From an uncultured Streptomyces sp. (GTDB lineage: Bacteria; Actinomycetota; Actinomycetes; Streptomycetales; Streptomycetaceae), in NCBI RefSeq assembly GCF_947488945.1, contig NZ_CANLBS010000015.1:62001-126000 (forward strand): a DNA stretch of 64,000 nt, read 5' to 3'. The translations under genes and the position numbers were made by a program. The stretch's first letter is position 1; every line of letters begins with the position of its first letter. Below the pieces are notes generated by a model, which was not told where the DNA came from, did not search any database, and saw nothing but the letters and a program-made list of their open reading frames with translations. Below are positions 50,468-58,947 of this stretch, one piece after another.

Positions 50468-51047
50468 CGCCCGATGTCCGCAGGCCGCCACCGCGGCCCG
50501 AGGTAGCCCTCTCGACCGGCTCGCCGTCCTGGCCGAGAGGGTTCGGCAGTGCCGCCGCGCACGCGCGGACCGCCGGACGTCCGCCGGGGCCGGCGCCCCA
50601 GGGAGCCGCCCCGGCTCACCCCTTTCCAGGCCGCACGGGACCCGCATCCCGGGCGGCCTTCTCGTTTCCGCGTCCGGGCGGGACGCGGTCGCGCGCCGGT
50701 GGACGGATCCACCGGCGCTCCACCGCGACACCGCCCGTCATGACGCTGTCCGTCGTGGTGCCGCGCGCCACGACGCGGCTCACCGTTCTTCTCTGCACAG
50801 CCTGACGAAGTGCCCGCCCATCGTGTGGGCGCGGTCACGTTCACGACAACGCCCCACAAGGTCAAGAACAAGTAAAATCGTTCGCCGTACTGACCTGTGT
50901 TCACATCCATGACCGATTCAACCTTGACCGCCCCGGCGTGAAGGCGGTTCAATCCCCCAAGTCCCCTCTCCCGCACGGGGATACCGCTGAACGGCCGTAC
51001 TGACGAAGCGCGTTCCCGTTCACAAGGCGGACCCCTGGAGGGGGCAC
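50468..51047. other. Intergenic region upstream of the symporter
   Basis: About 580 bases with no supported gene. Contains a 9-base inverted repeat (GATTCAACC at 50915-50923 and GGTTCAATC at 50946-50954) in an AT-richer part (AAGAACAAGTAAAATCG), likely the symporter promoter region. Confidence 0.45.
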
Positions 51048-52631
51048 ATGAACAGTCTCGACTGGACCGTGCTCATCGGATACTTCGGTGTGATGGTCGC
51101 GATCGGACTCTGGTCGCACAAGCGCGTGGACAACGTCAGCGACTTCTTCACGGCCGGCGGCAAGATGCCGTGGTGGCTGTCGGGCATCTCGCACCACATG
51201 TCCGGTTACAGCGCGGTGATGTTCACCGGCTACGCGGGCATCGCCTACACCTACGGGGTCACGTCCTTCGTCACGTGGTCCCTGCCGATCGCCATCGGCA
51301 TCTTCATCGGCGCCAAGCTCTTCGCGCCCCGGCTCAACCGGCTGCGCTCCCGGCTGCACGTCGCCTCGCCGCTGGAATACCTGAAGAACCGCTACAACCT
51401 GCAGACCCAGCAGGCCCTCGCCTGGTCCGGGCTGCTGCTGAAGATCGTGGACGTGGGCGCCAAGTGGGCCGCCATCGCCACCCTGCTCTCCGTCTTCACC
51501 GGGCTCTCGCTCACCCAGGGCATCATCATCACCGGCGTCATCACGGGCATCTACTGCACGGTCGGCGGGCTGTGGGCCGACGCGCTCACCGAACTCGGTC
51601 AGTTCATCATCCAGCTCTTCGCCGGCATCGCGATGCTGATCGCCGTGATGGGCAAACTGGACGGCTTCTCCACCCTGTGGACGGTCTGGGACAAGCTGCC
51701 CGAGGGCCACGCGGACCCGACCGCCGGCCCGTACACGGTGACCTTCCTGCTGGCGTTCCTCTTCATCAAGACGTTCGAGTACAACGGCGGCATGTGGAAC
51801 CAGGCCCAGCGGTACATGGCGACCGACTCCGCACGCTCCGCGACCCGGTCGGCCCGCCTCTCGGCGATCCTGTGGTTCGTCTGGCCGCTGGTGCTGTTCT
51901 TCCCGATGTGGTGCGCGCCGCTGCTGGTGAAGGCGCAGAAGCCGGACGCCTCCGACAGCTACGCGCTGATGACCGAGCAGCTGCTGCCGCACGGTCTGCT
52001 GGGCCTGGTCATCGTCGGGTTCTTCTCGCACACGATGGCCATGTGCTCCTCCGACGCCAACGCCATCGCCGCCGTCTTCACCCGGGACATCGCTCCCACC
52101 CTGTCGAAGGCGGCCCGCGGCTGGAACGAGCGCGCCGGACTGCTCGCGGCCCGCTGGACCACGATCACCTTCCTGGCGCTCTCCATGGCCATCGCCACCC
52201 AGGTCAACTCCCCCACCTTCAAGGACATCATCACCGTCGTCATCAAGTGGGTGGCGGGACTGATGGGCCCGATCGCCATCCCGTTCATGCTCGGCATGCT
52301 GCGCACGTTCCGGAAGTCCGGACCCACCGCGGCACTCGTCAGCTGGGCCGCGGGCCTGCTGGCCTTCTGGCTGGTCAACTACCCGATCAACTGGGCCGTG
52401 GAGGGCGGGGTCCCGCTCCAGTACCAGGTGTCGGTGCCGCTCGCCGTCTCGTTGGTGCTCTACGTCCTGATCGGCTTCGTGAAGCCCGAGGCCACGCCGG
52501 AACGCGACGCGGTGCTCTCCCGCATCAACGACGGGGACGACGACGACCGCGCAGCGATGGCGGCGGCAGCGGTGCCCGCCCAGTCGGGCCCGGTGGACGG
52601 CGCGCCCGCCGACCGGGCGGGCAAGGACTGA
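51048..52631 (+). CDS. Sodium:solute symporter (SSS family)
   Basis: 527 residues, ATG 51048 with GGAGG upstream. Thirteen or so hydrophobic helices between ~7 and 480; the last 40 residues are polar. The SSS pattern is recognisable in DFFTAGGKMPWWLSGISHHM (near 28-47), the Na-site helices SGYSAVMFTGYAGIAYTYG, KNRYNLQTQQALAWSGLLL and FVWPLVLFFPMWCAPLLV. It resembles the solute-carrier group that takes sugars or organic acids, such as Sgl/vSGLT and MctP relatives. The substrate is not known. Convergent with an ADP-ribosylglycohydrolase-like gene. Confidence 0.88.
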   Translation: MNSLDWTVLIGYFGVMVAIGLWSHKRVDNVSDFFTAGGKMPWWLSGISHHMSGYSAVMFTGYAGIAYTYGVTSFVTWSLPIAIGIFIGAKLFAPRLNRLRSRLHVASPLEYLKNRYNLQTQQALAWSGLLLKIVDVGAKWAAIATLLSVFTGLSLTQGIIITGVITGIYCTVGGLWADALTELGQFIIQLFAGIAMLIAVMGKLDGFSTLWTVWDKLPEGHADPTAGPYTVTFLLAFLFIKTFEYNGGMWNQAQRYMATDSARSATRSARLSAILWFVWPLVLFFPMWCAPLLVKAQKPDASDSYALMTEQLLPHGLLGLVIVGFFSHTMAMCSSDANAIAAVFTRDIAPTLSKAARGWNERAGLLAARWTTITFLALSMAIATQVNSPTFKDIITVVIKWVAGLMGPIAIPFMLGMLRTFRKSGPTAALVSWAAGLLAFWLVNYPINWAVEGGVPLQYQVSVPLAVSLVLYVLIGFVKPEATPERDAVLSRINDGDDDDRAAMAAAAVPAQSGPVDGAPADRAGKD

Positions 52632-52790
52632 CGGCCGGCGTACGGACTCCGCGCGTACGTACGGGGCGGGCGGGACGCGGTGGACGGGATCTCGACTCTC
52701 GGCGCACCGCGCCCCGCCCGCCCTTCGTCGCACCCGCGGGGCCGGGGGCGGTGGGACGGCGCTTCAGTTCCGGGAACGGCAGGGGTTGTT

Positions 52791-53906
52791 TCAGCTCCGG
52801 GGGTAGCGGGCGAGCCAGCCGGGCGACGCGGCGGTCGGGTTGTGCAGGGCGGGGCCCTGTGTCATCTCCATGGCGAAGTCGTCGGCGAGCTCCAAAAGGG
52901 TGGCCCGCCCCTCCAGTTCGGCCAGCCAGGCGGGCGGCAGCGCCGTCTCGCCGTGCAGAGCGCCCAGCAGGGCTCCGCACAGGGCGGCGGCCGGCGAGGA
53001 GGGCCCGCCGTGGTTCACCGCCAGCCGGAGCCCGTGGCGTACGTCCTCTCCGACCAGCGCGCAGTACAGACCGACGGCCAGCACCTCTTCGGCCCGGTCG
53101 GACGTCCCGAGCGCCTCGATCAGCGCCGGCCCCGGTATGCCCTGCCGCACGGAGCCCAGTGCCTGGCGCATGGCCTCGGACACCGGCTCGTGCCCCGGCC
53201 GCCCGTCGAGCAGCCCGAGCGCCCGCTGCACCGCGCCGTCCAGGGTCTCCCGCCGGGCCAGCCCGTGCACGACCACCGCGAAGGCCCCGGCCGCCAGTTG
53301 GGCGCTCGCGTGCCCGTGGGTCTGGGCGGCGCACTCCACCGCGAGTTGCAGCACCAGTTCCGGCTCCCACCCCACCAGCAGACCGAACGGCGCGGACCGG
53401 GTCAGCGCGGCGGAGTCCCGGGCGGCGGGGTTCTTGGGCCGGTCGAGGGTGCCCATGACCGTGTCCCCCAAGCCGCCGAGACACTCGCGGGCCGGTGCAC
53501 GGCGCGCGTACAGCCACTCCTCGCGAGCGAGCCAGCCGTCGCCCTCCCGGCGCTCGTCGGGCCCCCAGTCGTGCTGGGTGGCGGCCCAGCGCAGATGGGC
53601 CCGGTGCACGTCGGTCGGCGGGTGCCAGGCGCCCGTGTCCCGGCGGACCTGGGCGCGTATCAGGCCGTCCACGGTGAAGAGGGTGAGCTGGGTGATCGCG
53701 GTGACCGCGCCCCGTCTGCCGTACGCCGGAAGGAAGTCCGTCACCCCGTCGACGCCGTGCGCGGCACGTATCTCCTCCAGGCCCAGCGGCGTGACCGCCG
53801 CCCCGAGGGCGTCGCCCATCGCCCCGCCGAGCAGGGCGCCGCGTACCCGGCTCCGGAAGTCCTGTTGCTCCGCGCGACCCCAGACAGCCGTGGTCCCTGC
53901 GCTCAC
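52791..53906 (-). CDS. ADP-ribosylglycohydrolase-fold protein, metal motifs altered
   Basis: 371 residues with an ADP-ribosylglycohydrolase layout: RGALLGGAMGDALGAAVTPL (near 19-38), then ITQLTLFTVDGLIRAQVR, SAPFGLL, HGHASAQLAAGAFA, and ALYCALVGEDVRHGLRLAVN followed by HGGPSSPAAALCGALLGALH. In active enzymes the second segment reads TDDTxx and the last reads GDxDTxA, supplying the Mg ligands. Here both Asp sets are replaced (AITQLT and GGPSSPA), so hydrolase activity is doubtful. It may bind ADP-ribose or be a pseudoenzyme. The family reading is clear. Confidence 0.8.
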   Translation of the reverse strand: MSAGTTAVWGRAEQQDFRSRVRGALLGGAMGDALGAAVTPLGLEEIRAAHGVDGVTDFLPAYGRRGAVTAITQLTLFTVDGLIRAQVRRDTGAWHPPTDVHRAHLRWAATQHDWGPDERREGDGWLAREEWLYARRAPARECLGGLGDTVMGTLDRPKNPAARDSAALTRSAPFGLLVGWEPELVLQLAVECAAQTHGHASAQLAAGAFAVVVHGLARRETLDGAVQRALGLLDGRPGHEPVSEAMRQALGSVRQGIPGPALIEALGTSDRAEEVLAVGLYCALVGEDVRHGLRLAVNHGGPSSPAAALCGALLGALHGETALPPAWLAELEGRATLLELADDFAMEMTQGPALHNPTAASPGWLARYPRS

Positions 53907-54131
53907 CCGACACCTCCCCCTACCGCCGGTACGGCTCCCGAAGCACTGTAATGGAACGGGAACGACGGGTTCAGGGTCGGATCGTTATGTAGCGGAGTGG
54001 CTCTGAGATCACTTTTGAACGACATTCACCGGGATTTCCGGTGGGCGGGACGCGGTCGGCCGGAGTGCTCCGCGGGCGGGATGCGCGCGGCCGGAGGGTT
54101 GTGGATGCGCGGCGGGAGCCACCGGCGGTAA
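53907..54131. other. Intergenic region without a supported gene
   Basis: 225 bases between the ADP-ribosylglycohydrolase-like start and the end of a small gene. It contains CATTCACCGG and CGGGATTTCCGGTGGG pieces but no clear operator. Confidence 0.3.
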
Positions 54132-54419
54132 TCACCGCGCCACGTCGCCGGCCCGCTCCCGGCACTCCGCGACCCGCAGCACGTCCCGCAGCGACTCGGT
54201 GGTCCGGGTCAGCGCGAAGCGCAGCGCGGTCTCCCCCGCACCCGCGTCGGCGAGCACCGCACGGGCGCCGGAGAGCACCGCCTCGCCGCACTCGACCAAC
54301 TCCGCCTCCACCTCGTCCGCGAGCCGTGACAGACGGCCGCCGGGGTGGTCGGTGGACAGGTAGCACGGCTTGCCCTCGGGGGAGGTCCAGGGCAGCAGGC
54401 GGAGGGAGATGTCGCTCAC
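54132..54419 (-). CDS. Small conserved hypothetical protein near a DUF5753 regulator
   Basis: 95 residues, divergent from the DUF5753 regulator with about 150 bases between. Starts SDISLRLLPWTSPEGKPCYL, includes LSRLADEVEAELVECGEAVL, and ends with an Ala/Glu/Arg-rich helix. No known catalytic motif. Proteins like it often sit opposite DUF5753/DUF397 genes in Streptomyces, so it may belong to the same unit. I do not know its function. Confidence 0.65.
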   Translation of the reverse strand: MSDISLRLLPWTSPEGKPCYLSTDHPGGRLSRLADEVEAELVECGEAVLSGARAVLADAGAGETALRFALTRTTESLRDVLRVAECRERAGDVAR

Positions 54420-54571
54420 GGGGGTGCCTCTCGGTCGTACGGATCAGATATCCGGCCGGCGACCTCCATCGGGTGACGGTCACCGTTCGTACTCCGATGA
54501 TCACTGCCCGGCCCTACGCTCGGAAGAGGCGCGCGATTGCCTGCCGGAGGGACAACGAAAGGGAGCCCGGA

Positions 54572-55396
54572 ATGACCGAACTCGCCGACGAGGACGACGA
54601 GTCGGCCCGTGCCGCCCTCGGCCGGACCCTCCGCTGGCTGCGCGAGCGCGCCGGGAAGTCGTTGAGCCAGGTCGCCGAGGAGACCCGCTACGACAAGAGC
54701 TACCTCTCCCGGATGGAGACCGGGAAGCGGCTGTCCAAGCTGGCGGTGATGGAGGACCTGGACCGCTACTACGACTGCGGCAAGCTGCTCTGCGGCCTGT
54801 GGCGGGTGGCCCGCAAGGAGGTCTTCAAGGACCGCTACAAGGAGTTCATGCGGCTGGAGCAAACGGCGCGCATCATGCACGTCTTCACGCTCGGCATTCC
54901 TGGCCTGCTCCAGACGGAAGAGGTGGCGCGGGCGCTGTTGTCGGGGGACCAGGAAACGGAAGCAGAAGCGGACCAGGTGGAGGAGCAGGTCATAGCCCGA
55001 TCGGGCCGCCAGCAGCTCCTGCACCGCACTCCTGCGCCGTCTGCCCGCTTCATCATCGATGAGTACGCGCTGTGCCGACCCGTACGCGACGGCACTTCCT
55101 GGCAGGAGCAGTTGGGGCACCTACTAGACGTGGCCGAGCTGCCGATGGTGACCCTGCAAATCCTGCCCTTCGCCGCAGGAGCCCACCACCTGATGGACGG
55201 ATCACTCACGTTGCTGTGGCAGGACGACGGAAGCGCGGTTGCCTACACCGAAGGCAACCACTGCGCCGAGCTGAAGGAGGACGTGGACGACGTCACCCGC
55301 GCCCGGCTGTCCTACGATCGGCTTCGAGACCTGGCCCTGCCCCCGGCCGACTCCGCCGCGTTCGTCCGGGGCGTCCTGAAGGAGCACAGAGAATGA
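54572..55396 (+). CDS. XRE-family regulator with DUF5753
   Basis: 274 residues from ATG 54572, with AAAGGGAG upstream. The helix-turn-helix SLSQVAEETRYDKSYLSRME (near 30-49) is followed by DUF5753 with LGIPGLLQTEEVARALL, FIIDEYALCRPV, LPFAAGAHHLMDGS and YTEGNHCAELKE. The stop overlaps the ATG of the first of two DUF397 genes by 4 bases, so one transcript makes the regulator and both partners. It is a relative of WhiJ, which controls aerial development. Confidence 0.9.
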   Translation: MTELADEDDESARAALGRTLRWLRERAGKSLSQVAEETRYDKSYLSRMETGKRLSKLAVMEDLDRYYDCGKLLCGLWRVARKEVFKDRYKEFMRLEQTARIMHVFTLGIPGLLQTEEVARALLSGDQETEAEADQVEEQVIARSGRQQLLHRTPAPSARFIIDEYALCRPVRDGTSWQEQLGHLLDVAELPMVTLQILPFAAGAHHLMDGSLTLLWQDDGSAVAYTEGNHCAELKEDVDDVTRARLSYDRLRDLALPPADSAAFVRGVLKEHRE

Positions 55397-55596
55397 ACCG
55401 TACGACGGATCTGTCCACCGTCACTTGGCGTAAGTCCACCTACAGCGACGGCGGCGCGAACAACTGCGTCGAGGTCGCGGACGGACACCCCGGCATCGTC
55501 CCCGTACGCGACAGCAAAACCCCCACCGGCCCCGTCCTCATCCTCGGCACACCCGCCTGGACCGCGTTCATCGACACCGTACGGGGGAACGGCTGA
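55393..55596 (+). CDS. DUF397 protein, copy 1
   Basis: 67 residues. WRKSTYSDGGANNCVEVADG (near 12-31), VPVRDSKTPTGPVL and TPAWTAFIDTV carry the DUF397 signatures. The gene starts inside the regulator stop (ATGA) and its TGA shares a base with the next ATG. About 105 bases of its 3' half are nearly identical to the next gene. Confidence 0.92.
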   Translation: MNRTTDLSTVTWRKSTYSDGGANNCVEVADGHPGIVPVRDSKTPTGPVLILGTPAWTAFIDTVRGNG

Positions 55597-55790
55597 TGAC
55601 CCCTACGGCCCTGCTTGCCACCTCTTGGCGCAAGTCCACCTACAGCGACGGCGGTGACAACAACTGCCTCGAAGTCGCCGACGGGCACCCCGGCATCGTC
55701 CCCGTACGCGACAGCAAAACCCCCACCGGCCCCGTCCTCATCCTCGGCACACCCGCCTGGACCGCGTTCATCGACACCGTACGGGCCTGA
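55596..55790 (+). CDS. DUF397 protein, copy 2 (tandem duplicate)
   Basis: 64 residues, starting on the last base of copy 1's stop. From about HPGIVPVRDSK onward the protein equals copy 1 except for the final few residues; the N-terminus differs (TPTALLATSW) and the middle reads NNCLEVADG instead of NNCVEVADG. The DNA identity over ~105 bases points to a recent tandem duplication or gene conversion. Confidence 0.9.
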   Translation: MTPTALLATSWRKSTYSDGGDNNCLEVADGHPGIVPVRDSKTPTGPVLILGTPAWTAFIDTVRA

Positions 55791-55839
55791 GTGGGAAGTC
55801 CGTAGGGCCGCGCGGCTCGGTGGTGCGGCCGTGCGGCTC

Positions 55840-56040
55840 TCAGGCCGGATCGGCCGCCTCCGGGCCCGCGTGCCGCGCACGGACCTCGGTCTCCAGTTCC
55901 CGCAGGCGGGCCGGCTCGTGGTGCGCCGTGCGCCGGTGGCCCAGGTCGAGGGCCATGCTGATGCGGCCGTGCAGATAGTCGAGGTCGGCACGCGCATAGG
56001 CGTCAAGCGCTGCGCACCGGCGGAGGCTGCGGGCGATCAC
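55840..56040 (-). CDS. Small helical hypothetical protein
   Basis: 66 residues if started at GTG 56040; a start further upstream is possible but would overlap the reductase end. RCAALDAYARADLDYLHGRI and MALDLGHRRTAHHEPARLRE are helical and His/Arg-rich. No domain recognised. It lies just after the reductase stop on the same strand. Confidence 0.35.
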   Translation of the reverse strand: MIARSLRRCAALDAYARADLDYLHGRISMALDLGHRRTAHHEPARLRELETEVRARHAGPEAADPA

Positions 56041-56087
56041 GTCGGTGAACAGCCGGACCGTGAACCGCCATTCCGTGCGCGCGCTCG

Positions 56088-57224
56088 TCAGCCCGGACCA
56101 GCAGTCGGAACACCGCCCGGCGCGGCTGCCGATGACAGCGTCGGGTAGTCCGTGTAGCCCACCTCGCCGCCCACGTACATCAGGTACGCGTCCCTGACCT
56201 GGTTCACCGGGGCGCCGGTGCGCAGGCGGGCGGTGAGGTCGGGGTTGGCGAGGAACGGGCGGCCGAGAGCGATCAGGTCGGCGCCGGCGGCGAGGAGGCG
56301 TTCGGCCCGGTGCCGGCCGCCGTCGGCCGGGATGCGGTCGGGCGGCAGCACCGGGTTGGCGATCAGGGTGGTCGGCCAGAGCGCCCGGAGCTTCTGGAAG
56401 AGGGGCGCGTCCGGGTCGGCGTGGACGACGTGCAGGTAGACCGGCCGGATCTCCGCCAGTGCCGTCACCAGGGCGGGCTGGACCTCCGCCGCGTCGACCG
56501 GGTCGATGCCGTTGTAGGTGGCGGTGGGCGAGACCCGGACGCCGACGCGTTCCGGGCCGATCGCCTCGGCCACCGCACCGGTCACCTCGACCGCGAAGCG
56601 GACGCGACCGGCGACGGACCCCCCGTAGCCGTCGGTACGGCGGTTGGTGCCGGCCGAGAGGAACTGGTGGAGCAGATGCCCGTTGGCGGCGTGCACCTCG
56701 ACGCCCTCGAAGCCGGCGTCGAGCGCGAGGCGGGCGGCCCGTGCGAAGTCGGCGACGGTGGTGCGGATGTCCTCGGCGGTCATCTCGCGCGGCACCACGG
56801 ACGGTGTGCGGCCGGCGGGTGTGTGGATGGTCTCCGGCAGCGCGATCGGCGAGGGTGCGACGGGCCTCAGACCACTGGTGTCAGGGTGCCCGACCCGGCC
56901 GCCGTGCTGGAGCTGGAGGTACATCCGGCCGCCCGCCGCCCGCACCGCGTCCGTCACGGTCCGCCAGCCGGCGACATGGGCGGGGGTGTGGATCGCGGTG
57001 ATGTTCGGGTACGTCTGCCCCACGGCGTTCGGCGTGGACGCCTCGGCGACGATCAGGCCCGCCGTGGCGCGCTGGGCGTAGTAGGTCGCCATCATCGCAG
57101 TGGGCACCCCGTCGGCGGTCGCCCGGTTGCGGGTCAGCGGTGCCATCACCAGCCGGTTGGGCAGGTGCAGCGGGCCGAGGGCGGCGGGGTCGAAGAGGCC
57201 GGGGCGTTCCGGTGTGTCCGTCAT
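56088..57224 (-). CDS. Old yellow enzyme family ene-reductase
   Basis: 378 residues. FMN-binding and catalytic signature HAANGHLLHQFLSAGTNRRT with DGYGGS (near 187-212), including the His/Asn pair that binds substrate, plus LQLQHGGRVGHP (near 103-114) and ADLIALGRPFLANPDL at the end. Similar to NemA/MorB: reduces activated C=C bonds or nitro compounds with NAD(P)H. It diverges from a MerR-type regulator with a palindrome in the gap, a classic sensor/reductase arrangement. Confidence 0.9.
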   Translation of the reverse strand: MTDTPERPGLFDPAALGPLHLPNRLVMAPLTRNRATADGVPTAMMATYYAQRATAGLIVAEASTPNAVGQTYPNITAIHTPAHVAGWRTVTDAVRAAGGRMYLQLQHGGRVGHPDTSGLRPVAPSPIALPETIHTPAGRTPSVVPREMTAEDIRTTVADFARAARLALDAGFEGVEVHAANGHLLHQFLSAGTNRRTDGYGGSVAGRVRFAVEVTGAVAEAIGPERVGVRVSPTATYNGIDPVDAAEVQPALVTALAEIRPVYLHVVHADPDAPLFQKLRALWPTTLIANPVLPPDRIPADGGRHRAERLLAAGADLIALGRPFLANPDLTARLRTGAPVNQVRDAYLMYVGGEVGYTDYPTLSSAAAPGGVPTAGPG

Positions 57225-57240
57225 GCGGCGACGGTAAAAT

Positions 57241-57256
57241 CTGACACCGGTGTCAG
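57241..57256. promoter_or_regulatory. Palindromic MerR-type operator
   Basis: CTGACACCGGTGTCAG is a perfect 16-base palindrome between the reductase and merR. On the minus strand it lies between TTGAAG and TTTACC at a spacing of about 18, the long spacer typical of MerR-activated promoters, so MerR would switch on the reductase. Confidence 0.7.
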
Positions 57257-57283
57257 CTTCAAGTCCCTTGAGGGGTGGGCCGG

Positions 57284-57748
57284 ATGCGTATCGGCGAACT
57301 GGCCAGACGCACGGGCGTGAGCGAGCGGTCGCTGCGCTACTACGAGGAGCAGGGCCTGCTCACCGCCGGACGCACCCCCGGCGGACAGCGGGACTATCCC
57401 GCGGGGGCGGTGGACCGGGTGATCCGCATCCAGGAGTTCTTCGCCGCCGGGTTGCACAGCCCGAGGATCGCCCGACTGCTGCCCTGTGTACGGGATGTGG
57501 ACGGCGGGCCGTCCGCGGTCGCCACCCCGCGACTGGTCGAGGACCTCACTGCCGAACGGGCACGCATCGACCGGATGATCGACGAGCTGCGGCGGTCCCG
57601 CGAGGTGCTGGACGAGGTGATCGTCACGGCGTCCGAGGAAGTTCCTGGGGCCGGAGGCCCAGACGGTCCGCGACCCGGCCCGGAGCGCGTGGGCAAGGCC
57701 ACGTCCGGCCCGGATCGCCCCGGCGGGACCCCGCCCGGCCCGGTCTGA
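57284..57748 (+). CDS. MerR-family transcriptional regulator
   Basis: 154 residues from ATG 57284 (GTG 57275 also possible). The N-terminus RIGELARRTGVSERSLRYYE with EQGLLTAGRTPGGQRDY (2-37) is the MerR winged helix. The helical linker (RIDRMIDELRRSREVLDEVI, near 98-117) forms the dimer coil. The C-terminus is a Pro/Gly-rich tail without Cys, so it senses something other than a metal through thiols. Controls the divergent ene-reductase by context. Confidence 0.88.
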   Translation: MRIGELARRTGVSERSLRYYEEQGLLTAGRTPGGQRDYPAGAVDRVIRIQEFFAAGLHSPRIARLLPCVRDVDGGPSAVATPRLVEDLTAERARIDRMIDELRRSREVLDEVIVTASEEVPGAGGPDGPRPGPERVGKATSGPDRPGGTPPGPV

Positions 57749-57818
57749 CCTCTCCGGTTCCGGGCACGGGCCCCGGCCGGGCCCGCTCGGCTCCGGGCGC
57801 GGACCCCGCCGTGCCGGG

Positions 57819-58793
57819 TCAGCTCCAGGTCGGCATGTGCTCGGCCGGGTACCGGTCGCCGTAGCCGCCGTGCGGAAGGATCTCCGCGACGCGGGCGAGG
57901 TCCTCGGGGGTGAGGGTGAGGGCGGCCGCGCCGGCGTTCTCCTCCAGGCGGGCGGCGCTGCGGGTGCCGGGGATGGGGACGATGTCGTCGCCCCGGGCCA
58001 GCAGCCAGGCCAGCGCGAGCTGGGCCACCGTCGCGCCCTTCGTGGCGGCGAGCTCTCCCAGCAGGCGGGTGGCCTCCTGGTTCTTCTCGAAGTTGCCGGG
58101 CTGGTACCGCTGGTCCCACTGGCGCATGTCGCCGTCGGGGTACTCCGCGCCCGGCTTGGCCTGTCCGGTGAGGAAGCCGCGGCCCAGCGGGGAGTACGGC
58201 ACGAAGCCGATGCCCAGTTCGCGCAGGACCGGGAAGAGATCCTCGACGTCGCGTTCGAAGAGCGAGTACTCCGTCTGCAGGACGGACACGGGCTGGACCG
58301 CGTGGGCCGCGCGGATGGTGCGCTCGCCCGCTTCGCTCAGGCCGAAGTACCGGACCTTGCCCGCGTCGATGAGTTCCCCGACGGTGCCCGCGACCTCCTC
58401 GATCGGCACGTCCGGGTCGACGCGGTGCTGGTAGAGCACCTCGACGTGGTCCGTGCCGAGGTGGCGCAGGCTGTTGTCGAGGACCTCGCGGATGTGGTCC
58501 GGGCGGCTGTCGAGGCCGCTCGCACGGGTGCCGGTGAAGTCGAAGCCGAACTTGGTGGCGATGACCACGTCGTCGCGGAACGGGGCGAGCGCCCGGCCCA
58601 CCACGCGCTCGTTGGCGCCCTGGCCGTACAGCTCCGCGGTGTCGAAGAAGGTGACGCCCAGCTCGTACGCCCGGCGGAGGGTGCCGATCCCCTCCTGCTC
58701 GTCGGACGGGCCGTAGGCGAGGCTGATGCCCATCGCGCCGTAGCCGAGCGCGGAGACCGTCAGCCCCTGCCCGCCGAGGTGTCGCTGCTGCAT
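57819..58793 (-). CDS. Aldo/keto reductase
   Basis: 324 residues. Catalytic tetrad: Asp and Tyr in FFDTAELYGQGANE (near 50-63), Lys in VVIATKFGF (near 76-84), and His in VEVLYQHRVDPD (near 117-128). The NADPH-binding end has PIPGTRSAARLEENAGAAAL. The sequence matches the AKR13-like group common in bacteria. It diverges from a TetR regulator whose operators lie in the gap; a detoxification role is the simplest reading. ATG 58793 is preceded by AAAGGG. Confidence 0.92.
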   Translation of the reverse strand: MQQRHLGGQGLTVSALGYGAMGISLAYGPSDEQEGIGTLRRAYELGVTFFDTAELYGQGANERVVGRALAPFRDDVVIATKFGFDFTGTRASGLDSRPDHIREVLDNSLRHLGTDHVEVLYQHRVDPDVPIEEVAGTVGELIDAGKVRYFGLSEAGERTIRAAHAVQPVSVLQTEYSLFERDVEDLFPVLRELGIGFVPYSPLGRGFLTGQAKPGAEYPDGDMRQWDQRYQPGNFEKNQEATRLLGELAATKGATVAQLALAWLLARGDDIVPIPGTRSAARLEENAGAAALTLTPEDLARVAEILPHGGYGDRYPAEHMPTWS

Positions 58794-58858
58794 GAGTGTG
58801 CCCTTTCCGGGCCGGCGGGCGGCGTCGGGAGCGTGTACGCGGGAGACCTGCCGGACCT

Positions 58859-58909
58859 GATGTAAGAGTACGCTTACATCGCCCTAGAATGTAAGTGCAC
58901 TCTCACATC
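58859..58909. promoter_or_regulatory. TetR operators between aldo/keto reductase and tetR
   Basis: GATGTAAG (58859-58866) and CTTACATC (58873-58880) form a perfect inverted repeat, and a second imperfect copy (AATGTAAG at 58888 and TCACATC ending 58909) follows. Two adjacent operators in the divergent promoter would let the TetR protein repress both genes. Confidence 0.7.
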
Positions 58910-58947
58910 GGGGCGCGGGAGGCGGGCGAGGAGGGAGAATCACCCCC

